Virus record (IMG/VR): IMGVR_UViG_3300047471_000325
Coordinates: 1-64,000 of that record
Origin: a virus
DNA length: 64,000 bases
Strand: one strand, 5' to 3'
Shown: one piece after another, positions 41,601-49,544 of the stretch
How positions within the stretch are numbered: the stretch's first letter is position 1
Layout: the number at the start of each line of letters is the position of its first letter
Notes under the pieces: generated by a model
What the model was told of the DNA's origin: nothing
Database searches by the model: none
Seen by the model: only the letters and a program-made list of their open reading frames with translations
Translations under genes and position numbers: made by a program

Positions 41601-42012
41601 CGGTCCGCAGACGTATCAGTCTTCTTCGACGCAGCCTTACGGCACGCGACCGATCGACATCGACATGCCGTACCAAGCCGACCCGAACGTCGGGCAATCG
41701 ACAGCAGAGTATGTCGTGGCGTCATATAAGACGCTCTCGGCTCAAGTGAAGCAGCTGACATTCATTGCGAATGACTCTCCTGCGCACATGCTTTTCGCGT
41801 TGACCGTGGAACCGGGCACTCGCCTCATTGTCTCAGAGACTGTAACAGGCATTTCAGCCATCACAGCGACCGTGCAATCTGTCGCGCTGACGATGACTGA
41901 GAAGTATATGGTCGTCGTCATCAATCTTGCACCAGTTAGCCCGTTCACTGTGTGGCTCTGGGGCATCGTCGGTCAATCAGAGTGGGGTATTACGACAGTG
42001 TATGGATTCTAA
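38632..42012 (+). CDS. Large multi-domain distal tail / hub protein
   Basis: An 1126-residue protein. The N-terminus is a LamG-like sandwich (DSFNRANSTGLGADWTNNI). It is followed by a module shared with the 23386 protein (VYGATRFVQSQ), a second LamG-like domain (about 290-450) and five or six ESLKVQD-type units. The C-terminal half begins YEAKFDGVNWTNFTPDVIDA and resembles the tail hub/baseplate proteins that follow the tape measure. It probably sits at the tail tip and binds glycans. The mixture of ordinary hub with repeats and lectin-like domains is unusual. Confidence 0.7.
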   Translation: MGQIVTDSFNRANSTGLGADWTNNITDQGRWDIASTLCFGATSNGAALSSFTGGAWTGGADQYSEAQIFEVSASDKDCGPAVRCSGSVASNSNCYLFDFNDSSPGLALGSSTFSVSLYKLVNGTYTQLGVSVTGQTVNAGDVIRVEVTGTGVSTIVVGKINGTTIITRTDTAGSIASGNPGLFGVDIGWGWLNFAAGDFSGGDISATPTESLKVVDQTPAASLVSIPNLSVTVSTEGIRLVDRVYGATRFVQSQNQLEAGLYEQHVKISEQLTICPLIGLPAHDEFNGVASGVLDPCNWTQAYGQLGVDGSGHAYRVNPASSLAFWKETAFSPDQYAQVTVTAYNGDSPAPCVRISPSGDASYAMLATPALSQINLYQTIANVGTLIQTVSSVSLADGDVLRLQIVGTTLSMFLNGTQVGTNQIDTGVASGQPGIYCNNGGATATLLDNFVANNIGVQAHDSPIGAHPTGWLNPGIVASVFQPFTLQIVDTNVVIQQPPPGEDLSISLVDAIKISDTAQTIPNPYPLIIPAEAAKITDTVQVRISPIQLLVPAESLKVQDVTPQAGLVLPLALVETLKISDTARAALNPYPLVIPAETLKLSDSLQAGLTAPPPLIQAVYEAKFDGVNWTNFTPDVIDAGATAAWGITTGNGPLDSVAGSGTCTFLLRNDLENGHPIGYYSPNHAACRAGWTFGIPFRLSYIFNGSTYQRFTGKVYSILPDSGIHERRQVAVTAYDIMRDLSEIDLNTIGIQVSMTESQIIANIIASLPAASQPFATSYDSGVDTFPYALDTIGSGAKALSVIADVARSSFSLVFCKSDGTFTVVNRHTRTLGSAAIEFSGDFMDFQVPSDLSNVYNLARVVIHPKTIDAAATTVLYALTGTVPSISAGQTLTLWGTYNDPANAQRLVGGLSMVTTLVAYPTANWDYAGNAAADGSGSNLTSSLSIVATAFATTVKFEITNTGGASVYLIEPSGTTGPKLRIRGKGVYDRGPQTYQSSSTQPYGTRPIDIDMPYQADPNVGQSTAEYVVASYKTLSAQVKQLTFIANDSPAHMLFALTVEPGTRLIVSETVTGISAITATVQSVALTMTEKYMVVVINLAPVSPFTVWLWGIVGQSEWGITTVYGF

Positions 42013-42420
42013 ATGGCTATCATCTTGACAGTACGACACATCAATGGGCTCTGGGGCGTCGTCCCTTACGAGCGACGCACGCTTGCACTACTCAAAGAAA
42101 ACCAAGCCGCCTACGTCGCGAAGAATCCTGCGACGCAGGCGCCGACTGAGATCGTCAGCGAGATACCGGCTTACATCGGCAGTGGATGCTGGCGCATACA
42201 TTGCCGCTGTGGGGAGCGGACACACACAGACCCCGAGTGGAAAGAAGCGTGCTGCTTTGGGTGTGGGGCTATCTGGACGAACGTCGTCTTTCCTGAAGAC
42301 TGGCAGAAGATTGACACATTGCTTGCAAAACGCGCCGTGCAGGGCATGCGGAACTGGCAAGCACCTGAGACGCTCGACGACTTAATCACAGAGCAGGTCG
42401 CGCATGGAGAACCTACCTAA
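42013..42420 (+). CDS. Zinc-ribbon-like tail-region protein
   Basis: A 135-residue protein. CWRIHCRCGERTHTDPEW followed by CCFGCGAIWTNV gives four or more possible zinc ligands. Placed between the hub and a fibre gene, it overlaps the next gene by 1 nt. It may stabilise a tail part; not recognised. Confidence 0.6.
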   Translation: MAIILTVRHINGLWGVVPYERRTLALLKENQAAYVAKNPATQAPTEIVSEIPAYIGSGCWRIHCRCGERTHTDPEWKEACCFGCGAIWTNVVFPEDWQKIDTLLAKRAVQGMRNWQAPETLDDLITEQVAHGEPT

Positions 42421-42683
42421 TGGGCATGCCAAAGATTTGGAATGATTCAGGATTGATCTCGACCCATGATAATGACCTTCGTGATGGTGACTTGAAGGTC
42501 GCTGGCTCTGAGCCTCCCTATACGTTGCAGATCAGGCAAGATGGCGCATGGATAGACTTCTTCCCGCGTCTCGATGACGCGGGACTCGTGCCACCGAAGT
42601 GCTTACCTCCGCCAGATACGAACGCAGAATTTATGGCCTTGAAAGCTGATGTCGAAGACCTTAAGAAAGCATTGAAGCCATGA
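42420..42683 (+). CDS. Small tail-region protein
   Basis: An 87-residue protein, MGMPKIWNDSGLISTHDND, ending in a short coiled-coil helix (ALKADVEDLKKALKP). The end helix may trimerise. It is coupled to the fibre gene by ATGA. Confidence 0.55.
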   Translation: MGMPKIWNDSGLISTHDNDLRDGDLKVAGSEPPYTLQIRQDGAWIDFFPRLDDAGLVPPKCLPPPDTNAEFMALKADVEDLKKALKP

Positions 42684-43681
42684 GTTATACGATCCTCTCC
42701 CATGTAGCGACCGGCGACCTCGCGACAGCAGCGCTGCAGAACGCGCTCATCGACGACCTCGCCGTCTTGAAGGTGTCGATTACGAATGCGGGTGACATCA
42801 GCGCACCAAATGCGATTGTCAGCGCAGCGCAAGGCAATCGGTTGGGCACAGTGGCTGGAGATTCTGTTACACCACTGCGCACCAATACGAACGTCTTGCT
42901 TTATGACGCCGGCCCCACGAGTTGGGCTGGGTTCGGAGTTGACGCGACCGGTTCTCTATATGTCGTCACTGGAGCAATCGCGCCTACAACGCGCATGAAG
43001 ATTGATCAGGTAGGTAATACGCAGGTTGCAGGACGCATGCAGTTCGGTAATACTGGCGGGATGTCACCGTTATTTCCTGCGTGGCGCAATACAGGCGCGC
43101 GCATGGAAGCGGTGCTCGGAGATAACTCGAATTGGGCAAGCGTTGCTGCGCTGAACTACTTCGCTGTTGGAACAGGAAACAGCCTTGCCGACCTAACGGT
43201 GACTGGCGCGACGAACTTTCAGAATGGTGTGACGCTTACAGGGGGCAACATCACCGGTCCTGGCTACCTTCAGATCACTGGCGTCGTCTATCCTGGACGT
43301 GTCGATACTCCAGGATCGCAGGGCAGTTGGTATCTCGCTTCGCATGGCAGCTTCGGGCTCTATACGAATACAGGGTTGTATATCGCAGGCGCGTTGACGG
43401 TTATCGGTCAGGCTTATGTACCGAATCGATTCGGCATCGTCATCACCGGCATCGCTGTCACTGCTGCTGCTGGGCAGTTCATCCTCTGCAGCGGGACGTT
43501 CAACGTCACGCTACCTGCTCCGACTTCGGGTAGTGTAATAGACGTCAAGAACTACGGAACTGGTGTCATCACGGTCGTTCCATCGAGCGGTTCGATTGAT
43601 CTCGCTGGGTCATACGTTCTATCAGTACAGAACATGTCGGTAACTCTCGTGGCAGACGGAGGGAACTGGTGGATAAGATAA
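42680..43681 (+). CDS. Tail fibre-like protein
   Basis: A 333-residue, Gly/Thr/Val-rich protein with little charge. Repeated strand segments (DLTVTGATNFQNGVTLTGG, NITGPGYLQITGVVYPG) and a C-terminal strand domain (PAPTSGSVIDVKNYGTGVI, then LVADGGNWWIR) are typical of trimeric tail fibres. The final GNWWIR pattern is common at the ends of fibre knobs. Its stop overlaps the next gene. Confidence 0.75.
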   Translation: MSYTILSHVATGDLATAALQNALIDDLAVLKVSITNAGDISAPNAIVSAAQGNRLGTVAGDSVTPLRTNTNVLLYDAGPTSWAGFGVDATGSLYVVTGAIAPTTRMKIDQVGNTQVAGRMQFGNTGGMSPLFPAWRNTGARMEAVLGDNSNWASVAALNYFAVGTGNSLADLTVTGATNFQNGVTLTGGNITGPGYLQITGVVYPGRVDTPGSQGSWYLASHGSFGLYTNTGLYIAGALTVIGQAYVPNRFGIVITGIAVTAAAGQFILCSGTFNVTLPAPTSGSVIDVKNYGTGVITVVPSSGSIDLAGSYVLSVQNMSVTLVADGGNWWIR

Positions 43682-44325
43682 GAATACTCGCGGCACTCAT
43701 CGTGCTCTGGGTCTGGACGATACTCGTGGCGAGCATCGCTCAGAATCCGAATGGGATGGTCTATCGCAACCTATCACCCTACATCTGGCTCTGGCAAGGC
43801 GTACCAGTCGAAGCGACCTATACGCCGACGCCGATCCAGTCTGTGCAGCACCTCCAATGCACGGGCAACGGGACGGTCAACTTTACGGCCATCGATTTGA
43901 ATTACTCGGTCATCAGCACGCTTGGTGGAGGCGCACAGAATGGTAGCGGCAACCTCTCCAACCAAGCCATTCGTGCCGTATTCAATTCGGCCTCACAAGC
44001 AGGTTGCGGCAGTGCCACCGGTTCTTCTGTCATCGACTTCGATGTGATCTATTTCGTGCCCACACTCCTCAAGCATGCCGTCGTACGCGACTTGGCTGTC
44101 ACGATTGGGACTGGCGTGAACGTCAACGGAGTCTCGTCGACCGGCTACACCGTGACCCTTGCGAAGTCGATAGCATTCTTCCAGGGATGCACGATCAACA
44201 ACGGTCAGTCAATTAACGAAGTCAACTTCACAGCGCGGCAGAACAGCACGACGCAGATCACCGTCTATAAGAACAACAGCGACAACGGGTTTGACTGCAA
44301 CGTGGGGATGGTGGAGTTCAAATGA
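43669..44325 (+). CDS. Protein with N-terminal membrane or signal segment
   Basis: A 218-residue protein. Residues 4-24 (IRILAALIVLWVWTILVAS) are a membrane or signal helix; the rest is Ser/Thr/Asn-rich and beta-like with Cys residues in CTGNGTVNF, CGSATG and CTINNGQ. It overlaps the fibre gene by 13 nt. It may be an exported or membrane-anchored surface protein; function unknown. Confidence 0.55.
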   Translation: MDKIRILAALIVLWVWTILVASIAQNPNGMVYRNLSPYIWLWQGVPVEATYTPTPIQSVQHLQCTGNGTVNFTAIDLNYSVISTLGGGAQNGSGNLSNQAIRAVFNSASQAGCGSATGSSVIDFDVIYFVPTLLKHAVVRDLAVTIGTGVNVNGVSSTGYTVTLAKSIAFFQGCTINNGQSINEVNFTARQNSTTQITVYKNNSDNGFDCNVGMVEFK

Positions 44326-44495
44326 AATCCTGGTACCTCTCTAAGACGCTCTGGGTCAACCTCCTGGCGCTCCTCGCGACGTGGGTCATTGGGCGCTCAG
44401 ACTTCTACGTCAACCCGCAGGTCATGATCGTCGGCATGGCCGTGCTCAACGTTGGGCTGCGGTTCCTCACCTCTACGGCGATAGGGCGAGCCTAA
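44322..44495 (+). CDS. Holin-like small membrane protein
   Basis: A 57-residue protein, MKSWYLSKTLWVNLLALLA, with two hydrophobic segments (about 8-22 and 30-50) and a short basic end. The KSWxxSKTLWVN opening is common in small phage membrane proteins near lysis genes. A holin role is plausible, but no direct evidence is visible. ATGA overlaps the previous stop. Confidence 0.55.
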   Translation: MKSWYLSKTLWVNLLALLATWVIGRSDFYVNPQVMIVGMAVLNVGLRFLTSTAIGRA

Positions 44496-44507
44496 TAGGA
44501 GCAGCAT

Positions 44508-44771
44508 ATGAAGTATGTGGTCGACATGCACGTCGCGACGGTCAAGCTCATCCCGTGCTCCATCGTGGCGAGCACGAACCCTGGCTACTATCTCTGCGTG
44601 CATGAAGATGGCTCGTCGCTCGTCGTCGAGCCTGACGGTTCGCAGAACCGCACAGTACCCGCAGGGCAGACGAACTGGGACTCGCCGTGGACGCAAGCCG
44701 CGCTGCTCGGCGACAAGTTAGTCTATCGCAGTTCAGGCGGGACGCCCCGTGGCTATCTGGTGATCGGATGA
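44508..44771 (+). CDS. Small beta-rich protein
   Basis: An 87-residue protein, MKYVVDMHVATVKLIPCSIV, with alternating strands and a glycine-rich end. AGGAGCAGCAT precedes it. It is linked to the next gene by an ATGA overlap. It may be a fibre-associated or ricin-like small fold; unassigned. Confidence 0.5.
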   Translation: MKYVVDMHVATVKLIPCSIVASTNPGYYLCVHEDGSSLVVEPDGSQNRTVPAGQTNWDSPWTQAALLGDKLVYRSSGGTPRGYLVIG

Positions 44772-45862
44772 ATCCCGGTCAAGTGGCGCTGTTCAGCGGA
44801 CGCGGTGGAGGTGGCGGCGGTACAATTACACCTATCAAGCGTGCACCATTCGGCCCAGCTCCGCAGCCTATCGATTATCGTAACGTCTTGCCGTTTACGC
44901 CGCCAGGTCGCGACCTGCACTTCTATCGCGGGAACTTCTGCGGCTTAACCATTCCAGGTGCGCCACCAGTGCCAGGCGGCAATGACTCGAACCCTGAAAT
45001 GGTGATGGCTTGTCTGCTCGACAACTATCCGCCAGTGGTGCAAGATCAGTATCTACTTGCCTATGCGCAGGCTGGCTATACACATCTGCAGCGCAGCCTT
45101 GGGCATTCACTCTACTATGGACATAGCATCGAAGATCATATTATACTGAGTCGCAAAGCACAAGGCTATGGATTGTTCTGCGATGAATGGTGGCTCGGTG
45201 GAGGAGAAGGCGATGACTGGACATTCAAATCGAGAGACAAAGATGCAGCGTATTGGGCGCCTATTCTGCAACCATATGTCGACCAACTCGTTGGCGCAGG
45301 GGTGGTGGATTGCGCGTGCGTTGGATGGCAACTCGACCAGTGGAACGCTCCAGGCAACCCCATCATCTCCATCATTGCCTATCTCGCGAGTGCGCTCCCC
45401 CAGTCCGTTCCGCTTTACACACATTGGGTGAACGAGGCGCTCGCGTGGTGGAAGACTGGCGGCGAGGTGTGGAGCGACAAGTATCAGACGGTCAACGTTG
45501 ATAATCGCTTCTCATGGTGGGGCGCCATGCAGCCTTACTTGACTGGCGGGCATCATCAGGGTGATAACCAGATCGCGTTGACGAATCCGAAGCTCTATCA
45601 GGATAAGTTGCTCGATACGCTTGATCCCTTCGGCGGCGACCAAAGCAAAGGCAACATGGGCCAGAGCCAGCGCGGCGGGGTATTGCGACCGTTCTCTCTC
45701 GTCGGCTTCGAGGTAATGGCACAGTTCGAGTTCGACGCAAGAGCTTCAGAGTTACAAGGCGATCAGGCGGGTTACTACGTCATGTGTACGACATCGCATA
45801 CTGGATTGGCGATGGGTGGATACGGAAATGGTGCTCGACGTCCGGATGGAACAGCTCTCTAA
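44768..45862 (+). CDS. Glycoside hydrolase-like virion protein
   Basis: A 364-residue protein. After a Gly-rich start come FYRGNFCGLTIPGAPPVPGG, a region with GLFCDEWWLGGG and CACVGWQLDQWNAPGN, then THWVNEALAWW and SWWGAMQPYLTGGHHQGDN. This collinear pattern is seen in a group of large phage proteins thought to carry a TIM-barrel glycan hydrolase. It may cut capsule or host surface glycan. A catalytic pair cannot be assigned with certainty. Confidence 0.6.
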   Translation: MNPGQVALFSGRGGGGGGTITPIKRAPFGPAPQPIDYRNVLPFTPPGRDLHFYRGNFCGLTIPGAPPVPGGNDSNPEMVMACLLDNYPPVVQDQYLLAYAQAGYTHLQRSLGHSLYYGHSIEDHIILSRKAQGYGLFCDEWWLGGGEGDDWTFKSRDKDAAYWAPILQPYVDQLVGAGVVDCACVGWQLDQWNAPGNPIISIIAYLASALPQSVPLYTHWVNEALAWWKTGGEVWSDKYQTVNVDNRFSWWGAMQPYLTGGHHQGDNQIALTNPKLYQDKLLDTLDPFGGDQSKGNMGQSQRGGVLRPFSLVGFEVMAQFEFDARASELQGDQAGYYVMCTTSHTGLAMGGYGNGARRPDGTAL

Positions 45863-45874
45863 AGGAGAACAGTC

Positions 45875-46012
45875 ATGTCATTAGTCTTGCTCGTCTTCGC
45901 GTTCGTGCTCTTCGTCCTTGCGGCGGTTCCTGTTCCTACACGCTTTAACTTGGTCGCGGCTGGCCTAGCATGCTGGGTCGCCGCGAACCTCTTTGCACAG
46001 GTGATCAGATGA
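45875..46012 (+). CDS. Small membrane protein
   Basis: A 45-residue protein, MSLVLLVFAFVLFVLAAVPV, with two hydrophobic stretches. It has AAAGGAGAACAG upstream and overlaps the lipoprotein gene. It resembles holins or small lysis proteins by size and place. Confidence 0.5.
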   Translation: MSLVLLVFAFVLFVLAAVPVPTRFNLVAAGLACWVAANLFAQVIR

Positions 46013-46329
46013 AAACACGTATTGCGCTCGTCATCATCGCACTCGCCATCAGCGCGTGCCACCTCTCGCATCCGCTGACGCAAGCACAAGTCCAGACGTT
46101 CATCTCAGAGGCGCACGACGGCGTGACCTACTCATGTGATGTGCAGTGGCTCCAGCCACCTGTCTGCGTCGTCGCGCTGCGCATCTTGGATGATGCCCAG
46201 GCGGCGACCATCGGCTTGACCTCTGGCTGGCAGGCGGCAGCGAAGGCCGTGCTGATCAAGGAGGAAGCACTGCTCGCAGCAGACTCGCGTATCCGTCCGT
46301 ACCTAGATGCAGTGATCTCACTGTTATGA
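46009..46329 (+). CDS. Lipoprotein
   Basis: A 106-residue protein with a signal peptide and lipobox: MKTRIALVIIALAISACHLS, where Ala-Ile-Ser-Ala-Cys gives a lipidated Cys21. The mature part is helical. Next to small membrane genes and a hydrolase-like gene it could act as an outer-membrane spanin or superinfection protein, if the host is diderm. Start chosen at the ATG overlapping the previous stop. Confidence 0.6.
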   Translation: MKTRIALVIIALAISACHLSHPLTQAQVQTFISEAHDGVTYSCDVQWLQPPVCVVALRILDDAQAATIGLTSGWQAAAKAVLIKEEALLAADSRIRPYLDAVISLL

Positions 46330-47279
46330 GGTGGATCTTTGTGCTAACTGGACTGCTCGGTGCTTGCCTGGTATGGTTCGGGAGCAGTTTGATTGACCGC
46401 AAGGAGCGGTTTGGCTGGACTCTCTCATTGTCAGGAGTATGCCTCGTCGTTCTGTTCATTGCGCTACTAGGTATCGGCGGTTGCGGCCACTCGCTGGTGG
46501 TCGTGCCGCCGACGCCGTTCGTCGTCCACACGGAACCCATTCCTCACCTCGGGGTCAATGGGCTCTATGGCGGTGTGCTGCCCTCTGACACGTTGAACGC
46601 GCTCGATGCTATGAACATTCTTACGCTGCGTGCCACCGTGCGCACGAAGGCTGAAGCTCAGGCCGCGCTTGACAGCGTTCATGGGTATCCAGACCTTAAC
46701 GTGCTTCTGCTCGTCGGCACGGCGGACCTTGGGCTCGTGGGAGACATCGCGACCCTCGCGTCATCGTCGCATTGGGTCGGCGTCGAGCTGGGAAACGAGC
46801 TGGACCTCGCCGGACTCTCGGCGGCGCAGTTCGGTAAGTTTGTGAGCGATGGTGATCAAGTCTTGCGTGCGCACGGCTTCACCGGCGACGTCATCAGCGG
46901 CGGCGTCTACACCGTCACGAATGAGACGCTCGGCTACCTGCAGGAAGCCATGCAGTTGATGCCGCCTGACGTCGTGCTGGGACTGCATTGGTATGGTGAC
47001 TCTGGCCCTGCGCTTCAAGCCACCGTGCAAGCGCTGGCCGGCAGTCGGAAGGTCGCGGTGACAGAGTTCGGGATGCCGAGTCAGGATGCAGACCAAGACG
47101 CACAGCAGCTCGCTTACCTACAGCAGCAACTGGCGGCGTTTCAACGCTTAGGTGCAACGTATGCGCTCATCTATCAGCTCGTCTCAGGCCCGACGACGAG
47201 CGCGAACGATAACTTCGGTCTCCAGCGCTATGACGGGACATGGAAACCAGCAGCAGCGTTACTCGGGAGGAAGCCATGA
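46326..47279 (+). CDS. Membrane-anchored clan A glycoside hydrolase-like protein
   Basis: A 317-residue protein. Two membrane-like segments (about 3-20 and 33-52) lead to GIGGCGHS, which could also act as a lipobox. The rest fits a TIM-barrel glycosidase of clan GH-A: VGVELGNELD with Asn157-Glu158 as acid/base, HWYG (221-224) and VTEFGM with Glu247 as possible nucleophile. It may degrade cell-envelope or capsular glycan for release or entry. Substrate unknown. Confidence 0.65.
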   Translation: MRWIFVLTGLLGACLVWFGSSLIDRKERFGWTLSLSGVCLVVLFIALLGIGGCGHSLVVVPPTPFVVHTEPIPHLGVNGLYGGVLPSDTLNALDAMNILTLRATVRTKAEAQAALDSVHGYPDLNVLLLVGTADLGLVGDIATLASSSHWVGVELGNELDLAGLSAAQFGKFVSDGDQVLRAHGFTGDVISGGVYTVTNETLGYLQEAMQLMPPDVVLGLHWYGDSGPALQATVQALAGSRKVAVTEFGMPSQDADQDAQQLAYLQQQLAAFQRLGATYALIYQLVSGPTTSANDNFGLQRYDGTWKPAAALLGRKP

Positions 47280-47461
47280 GTGAGATACTCGACGTACGTG
47301 AGAATAAGGTCGGTGATGGATGGTGGTTGATCCTGGACTGTGGACATTGGTTCAAGTGGGCAGGCTCTCCACGTCCGTCTGATAACCATGACCCTCCGGC
47401 AATCGGTGATGACTTCCCTTGTCCCTCAGATAAACCAATCGTCGTGAAGCGTGGCGTTTGA
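47276..47461 (+). CDS. Small hypothetical protein
   Basis: A 61-residue protein, MSEILDVRENKVGDGWWLIL, with an aromatic strand (WWLILDCGHWFKWAG) and a Cys-His pair CGH. Its ATG overlaps the stop of the hydrolase gene. Possibly a small zinc protein; unassigned. Confidence 0.5.
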   Translation: MSEILDVRENKVGDGWWLILDCGHWFKWAGSPRPSDNHDPPAIGDDFPCPSDKPIVVKRGV

Positions 47462-47463
47462 CT

Positions 47464-48096
47464 ATGACGCCTATGAACGCAAGATCAGGAAGCAGTGGAG
47501 CGCAGTCATTGAAGCGCATTATCTACGTTGTGTGGATGCTGCTGGCAACATCCACTGGGTTGAGCGCACAGCCGACAGTCTCAAACCCAGTGAGCTTCAC
47601 GTGGAATGCGAACGCCCCGAGTGACAATGTTACTGGGTACCGTTTCATCCTTGACTCGACGATCACTGACGTTGGTAACGTCGTCATCTTTACGGCGCCG
47701 ACGCTAACGCCAGGACCGCACACAGCGTCCGTCTTAGCCTATAGTGGAGCGGCAGTCAGTCCACCATCGGCGCCGTTGACGTTTACGATTGCGGGGCAGA
47801 CTGACCCGTGCATCGGGCTGTCTGTCGTCGTAACGAGCTATACAACGCCGCTCAAGGGAGGTGTCGAGGGGCAGGTTGTAGCGAAGGTTCTCGGGCCAGC
47901 ACCTGTCCTTCAGATACAGGTGAAGCTTGATGCGCAGGTCATTGGCGAGATCAACGGAACTGAGTTGCGCTTCGTCAGAGCAATTGGCTTCGGCACGCCG
48001 CGCATACCAGGCACGTATAATCTGTTTGTGACTGCAGCAGATAACCGAGGGTGCCATACTTCGACGACGGCCGCACGGCCACTGGTGATTCAATGA
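47464..48096 (+). CDS. Exported Ig/FN3-like protein
   Basis: A 210-residue protein with a signal-like segment (IIYVVWMLLATSTGLSA, about 20-37). After this come two beta-sandwich domains: PVSFTWNANAPSDNVTGYRF, VLAYSGAAVSPPSAPLTFT, and a C-terminal domain. FN3/Ig-like domains in phages bind surface glycans. An earlier TTG start is less likely than the ATG at 47464. Confidence 0.55.
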   Translation: MTPMNARSGSSGAQSLKRIIYVVWMLLATSTGLSAQPTVSNPVSFTWNANAPSDNVTGYRFILDSTITDVGNVVIFTAPTLTPGPHTASVLAYSGAAVSPPSAPLTFTIAGQTDPCIGLSVVVTSYTTPLKGGVEGQVVAKVLGPAPVLQIQVKLDAQVIGEINGTELRFVRAIGFGTPRIPGTYNLFVTAADNRGCHTSTTAARPLVIQ

Positions 48097-48593
48097 GCTG
48101 CGATCCGCTGGTCATCGAACACGGGTGTCGTCCAGTCACCGTAAAGGTGACAGATGACACGACGATCATCACTGTTACACATAAGCGTGGACCGATGTCG
48201 GTCCCGCTGCTCGTCTGGACGTTCGGTCCCGTTCAGGAGCAACCGTCAGGACCGCTTCCAGGAGTTTCAATGCAGACAATGAGTGCGACGCAGCAGACGA
48301 CGGGTACCGTTCAGCCGGTCGACCACCTCGGACATCCGGCGCCAGTGCAGGCTGGGTCGTCAGTCTTCACTTCTTCGGACGTCAACGTGCTCACCGTGAG
48401 CGCGGACCCGACCAACGAACTGAGCGTGCTTGTTAAGGGTGTGCTATCGGGCACGGCGCAGGTGCGTTGGTCGGCTGATGCGGATCTTGGGGATGGGGTG
48501 GTGACGATCTCGGCGGCGGAAGACTTCACCATCACGAGCGCGATGGCCACCGGCGCGTCGTTCGGCTTTACGCCTCCCGTCGAGCAGGCGTAA
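48093..48593 (+). CDS. Ig-like C-terminal virion or surface protein
   Basis: A 166-residue protein, MSCDPLVIEHGCRPVTVKV. The second half (SSVFTSSDVNVLTVSADPT, GTAQVRWSADADLGDGV) resembles bacterial Ig-like (Big-2 type) strands. It is the last gene of the plus-strand block and ends before the terminator. Confidence 0.55.
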   Translation: MSCDPLVIEHGCRPVTVKVTDDTTIITVTHKRGPMSVPLLVWTFGPVQEQPSGPLPGVSMQTMSATQQTTGTVQPVDHLGHPAPVQAGSSVFTSSDVNVLTVSADPTNELSVLVKGVLSGTAQVRWSADADLGDGVVTISAAEDFTITSAMATGASFGFTPPVEQA

Positions 48594-48635
48594 ACAGTTT
48601 GTATAATGTATAGGGACTGAGGTTCTTATACAGCT

Positions 48636-48678
48636 TAGCCCCTAGGGACGCTGTAGAGCGCCTAGGGGCTATTTTCTT
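48636..48678 (+). terminator. Rho-independent terminator of the structural block
   Basis: TAGCCCCTAGG (48636-48646) and CCTAGGGGCTA (48661-48671) form a perfect 11-bp stem, followed by TTTTCTT. It ends the long plus-strand block, facing the minus-strand early genes. The rest of the gap 48594-48740 has a TATAAT without a matching -35 and no credible gene. Confidence 0.9.
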
Positions 48679-48740
48679 AGACTCGATAGCTAGACAAGGG
48701 ACTGACTGCGAACGCTGCGCTAGCGTGCTCTGGGCGCTTG

Positions 48741-48938
48741 CTAGACTGGCCCACCTTGGTCGAACGTACCTGTTGACGTCGTGTCAGCGTCAGCAGGTGG
48801 CGCAAAGCCCGCCATCAGCCCAGTCCATTCGTGAGGCGTCTCCAACCAGATGGATGGTGGACAGAGATGTTCGTCGCCAAAATGTCCGCAGTTCCCGCAT
48901 TGGTCATCTTCGCAGGACGGATAATAGGTTTCACTCAT
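48741..48938 (-). CDS. Small zinc-finger-like protein
   Basis: A 65-residue protein, MSETYYPSCEDDQCGNCGHF. Cysteines in CEDDQCGNCGHFGDEHLC suggest a zinc site. AGAGGAGCCGAG lies before the ATG at 48938. It is the last gene of the right early operon. Function unknown. Confidence 0.55.
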   Translation of the reverse strand: MSETYYPSCEDDQCGNCGHFGDEHLCPPSIWLETPHEWTGLMAGFAPPADADTTSTGTFDQGGPV

Positions 48939-49309
48939 CTCGGCTCCTCTCGCGGCTCCACGGCGGGACGGGCCGCCCATGTTTCTGATGCAGCATGCTT
49001 GCCGTGAAGAATCGACTGGTCACCAAAACACGCCTCTGAGCCATCATCCACAGCGTTGCTGGACGCTTTGTCGAGGAAGTCCGAGAGCAGCGATGAACCG
49101 TCCTCGCGCTCGTCCTGCATCGCTCGCTTCACATCCTTGGCGAATTGCTCTGCGTCCGCGATTGCGAACGTGCGGATGTAGTCGTGCTTTTCTTCGTCGT
49201 AGGGGTTCGCCCAATCCGCATAGCTCACAGCATGGGCCAGCACGTTGACGCCGATGACAATTCGCAGTTCACCATCAGCCACTTCAACCCTTAACGGACT
49301 ATCTCGCAT
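48935..49309 (-). CDS. Hypothetical early protein
   Basis: A 124-residue protein, MRDSPLRVEVADGELRIVIG. The first half is beta-like, with YADWANPYDEEKHDYIRTFA; the second is helical and acidic. The ATG overlaps the previous gene, and its stop overlaps the next ATG. No family recognised. Confidence 0.55.
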   Translation of the reverse strand: MRDSPLRVEVADGELRIVIGVNVLAHAVSYADWANPYDEEKHDYIRTFAIADAEQFAKDVKRAMQDEREDGSSLLSDFLDKASSNAVDDGSEACFGDQSILHGKHAASETWAARPAVEPREEPR

Positions 49310-49544
49310 CTTCTGCCTCGGCTTTCTGCCTTAGTCCTTCCGCGATGTCATGGAGGGTCTGCGAGTCGTCCTTCCCCTCGCTCACGCGCTCAGGCGGGGC
49401 GGCTGATCGAAGAAGTTTCGCCCTGATGCGCTCGTGGCGCTTCAGATAGTGATCACGGCGACCGTAGTAGCTACCTTCCGACTCTGCATCGCGCAACAGC
49501 GTCAAGAGGTGGTCTATCTCAACCTCTGTGAAATCAATGGACAT
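49299..49544 (-). CDS. Small helical early protein
   Basis: An 81-residue protein, MSIDFTEVEIDHLLTLLRDA, helical with YGRRDHYLKRHERIRAKLL. The start at 49544 is chosen because the upstream in-frame part lies on the next gene. It overlaps neighbours on both sides. Unassigned. Confidence 0.55.
   Translation of the reverse strand: MSIDFTEVEIDHLLTLLRDAESEGSYYGRRDHYLKRHERIRAKLLRSAAPPERVSEGKDDSQTLHDIAEGLRQKAEAEDAR

Noticed and set aside
48594-48635. TATAAT at 48602 as a promoter
   Set aside because: No -35 element at a sensible distance and no plus-strand gene downstream before the terminator.
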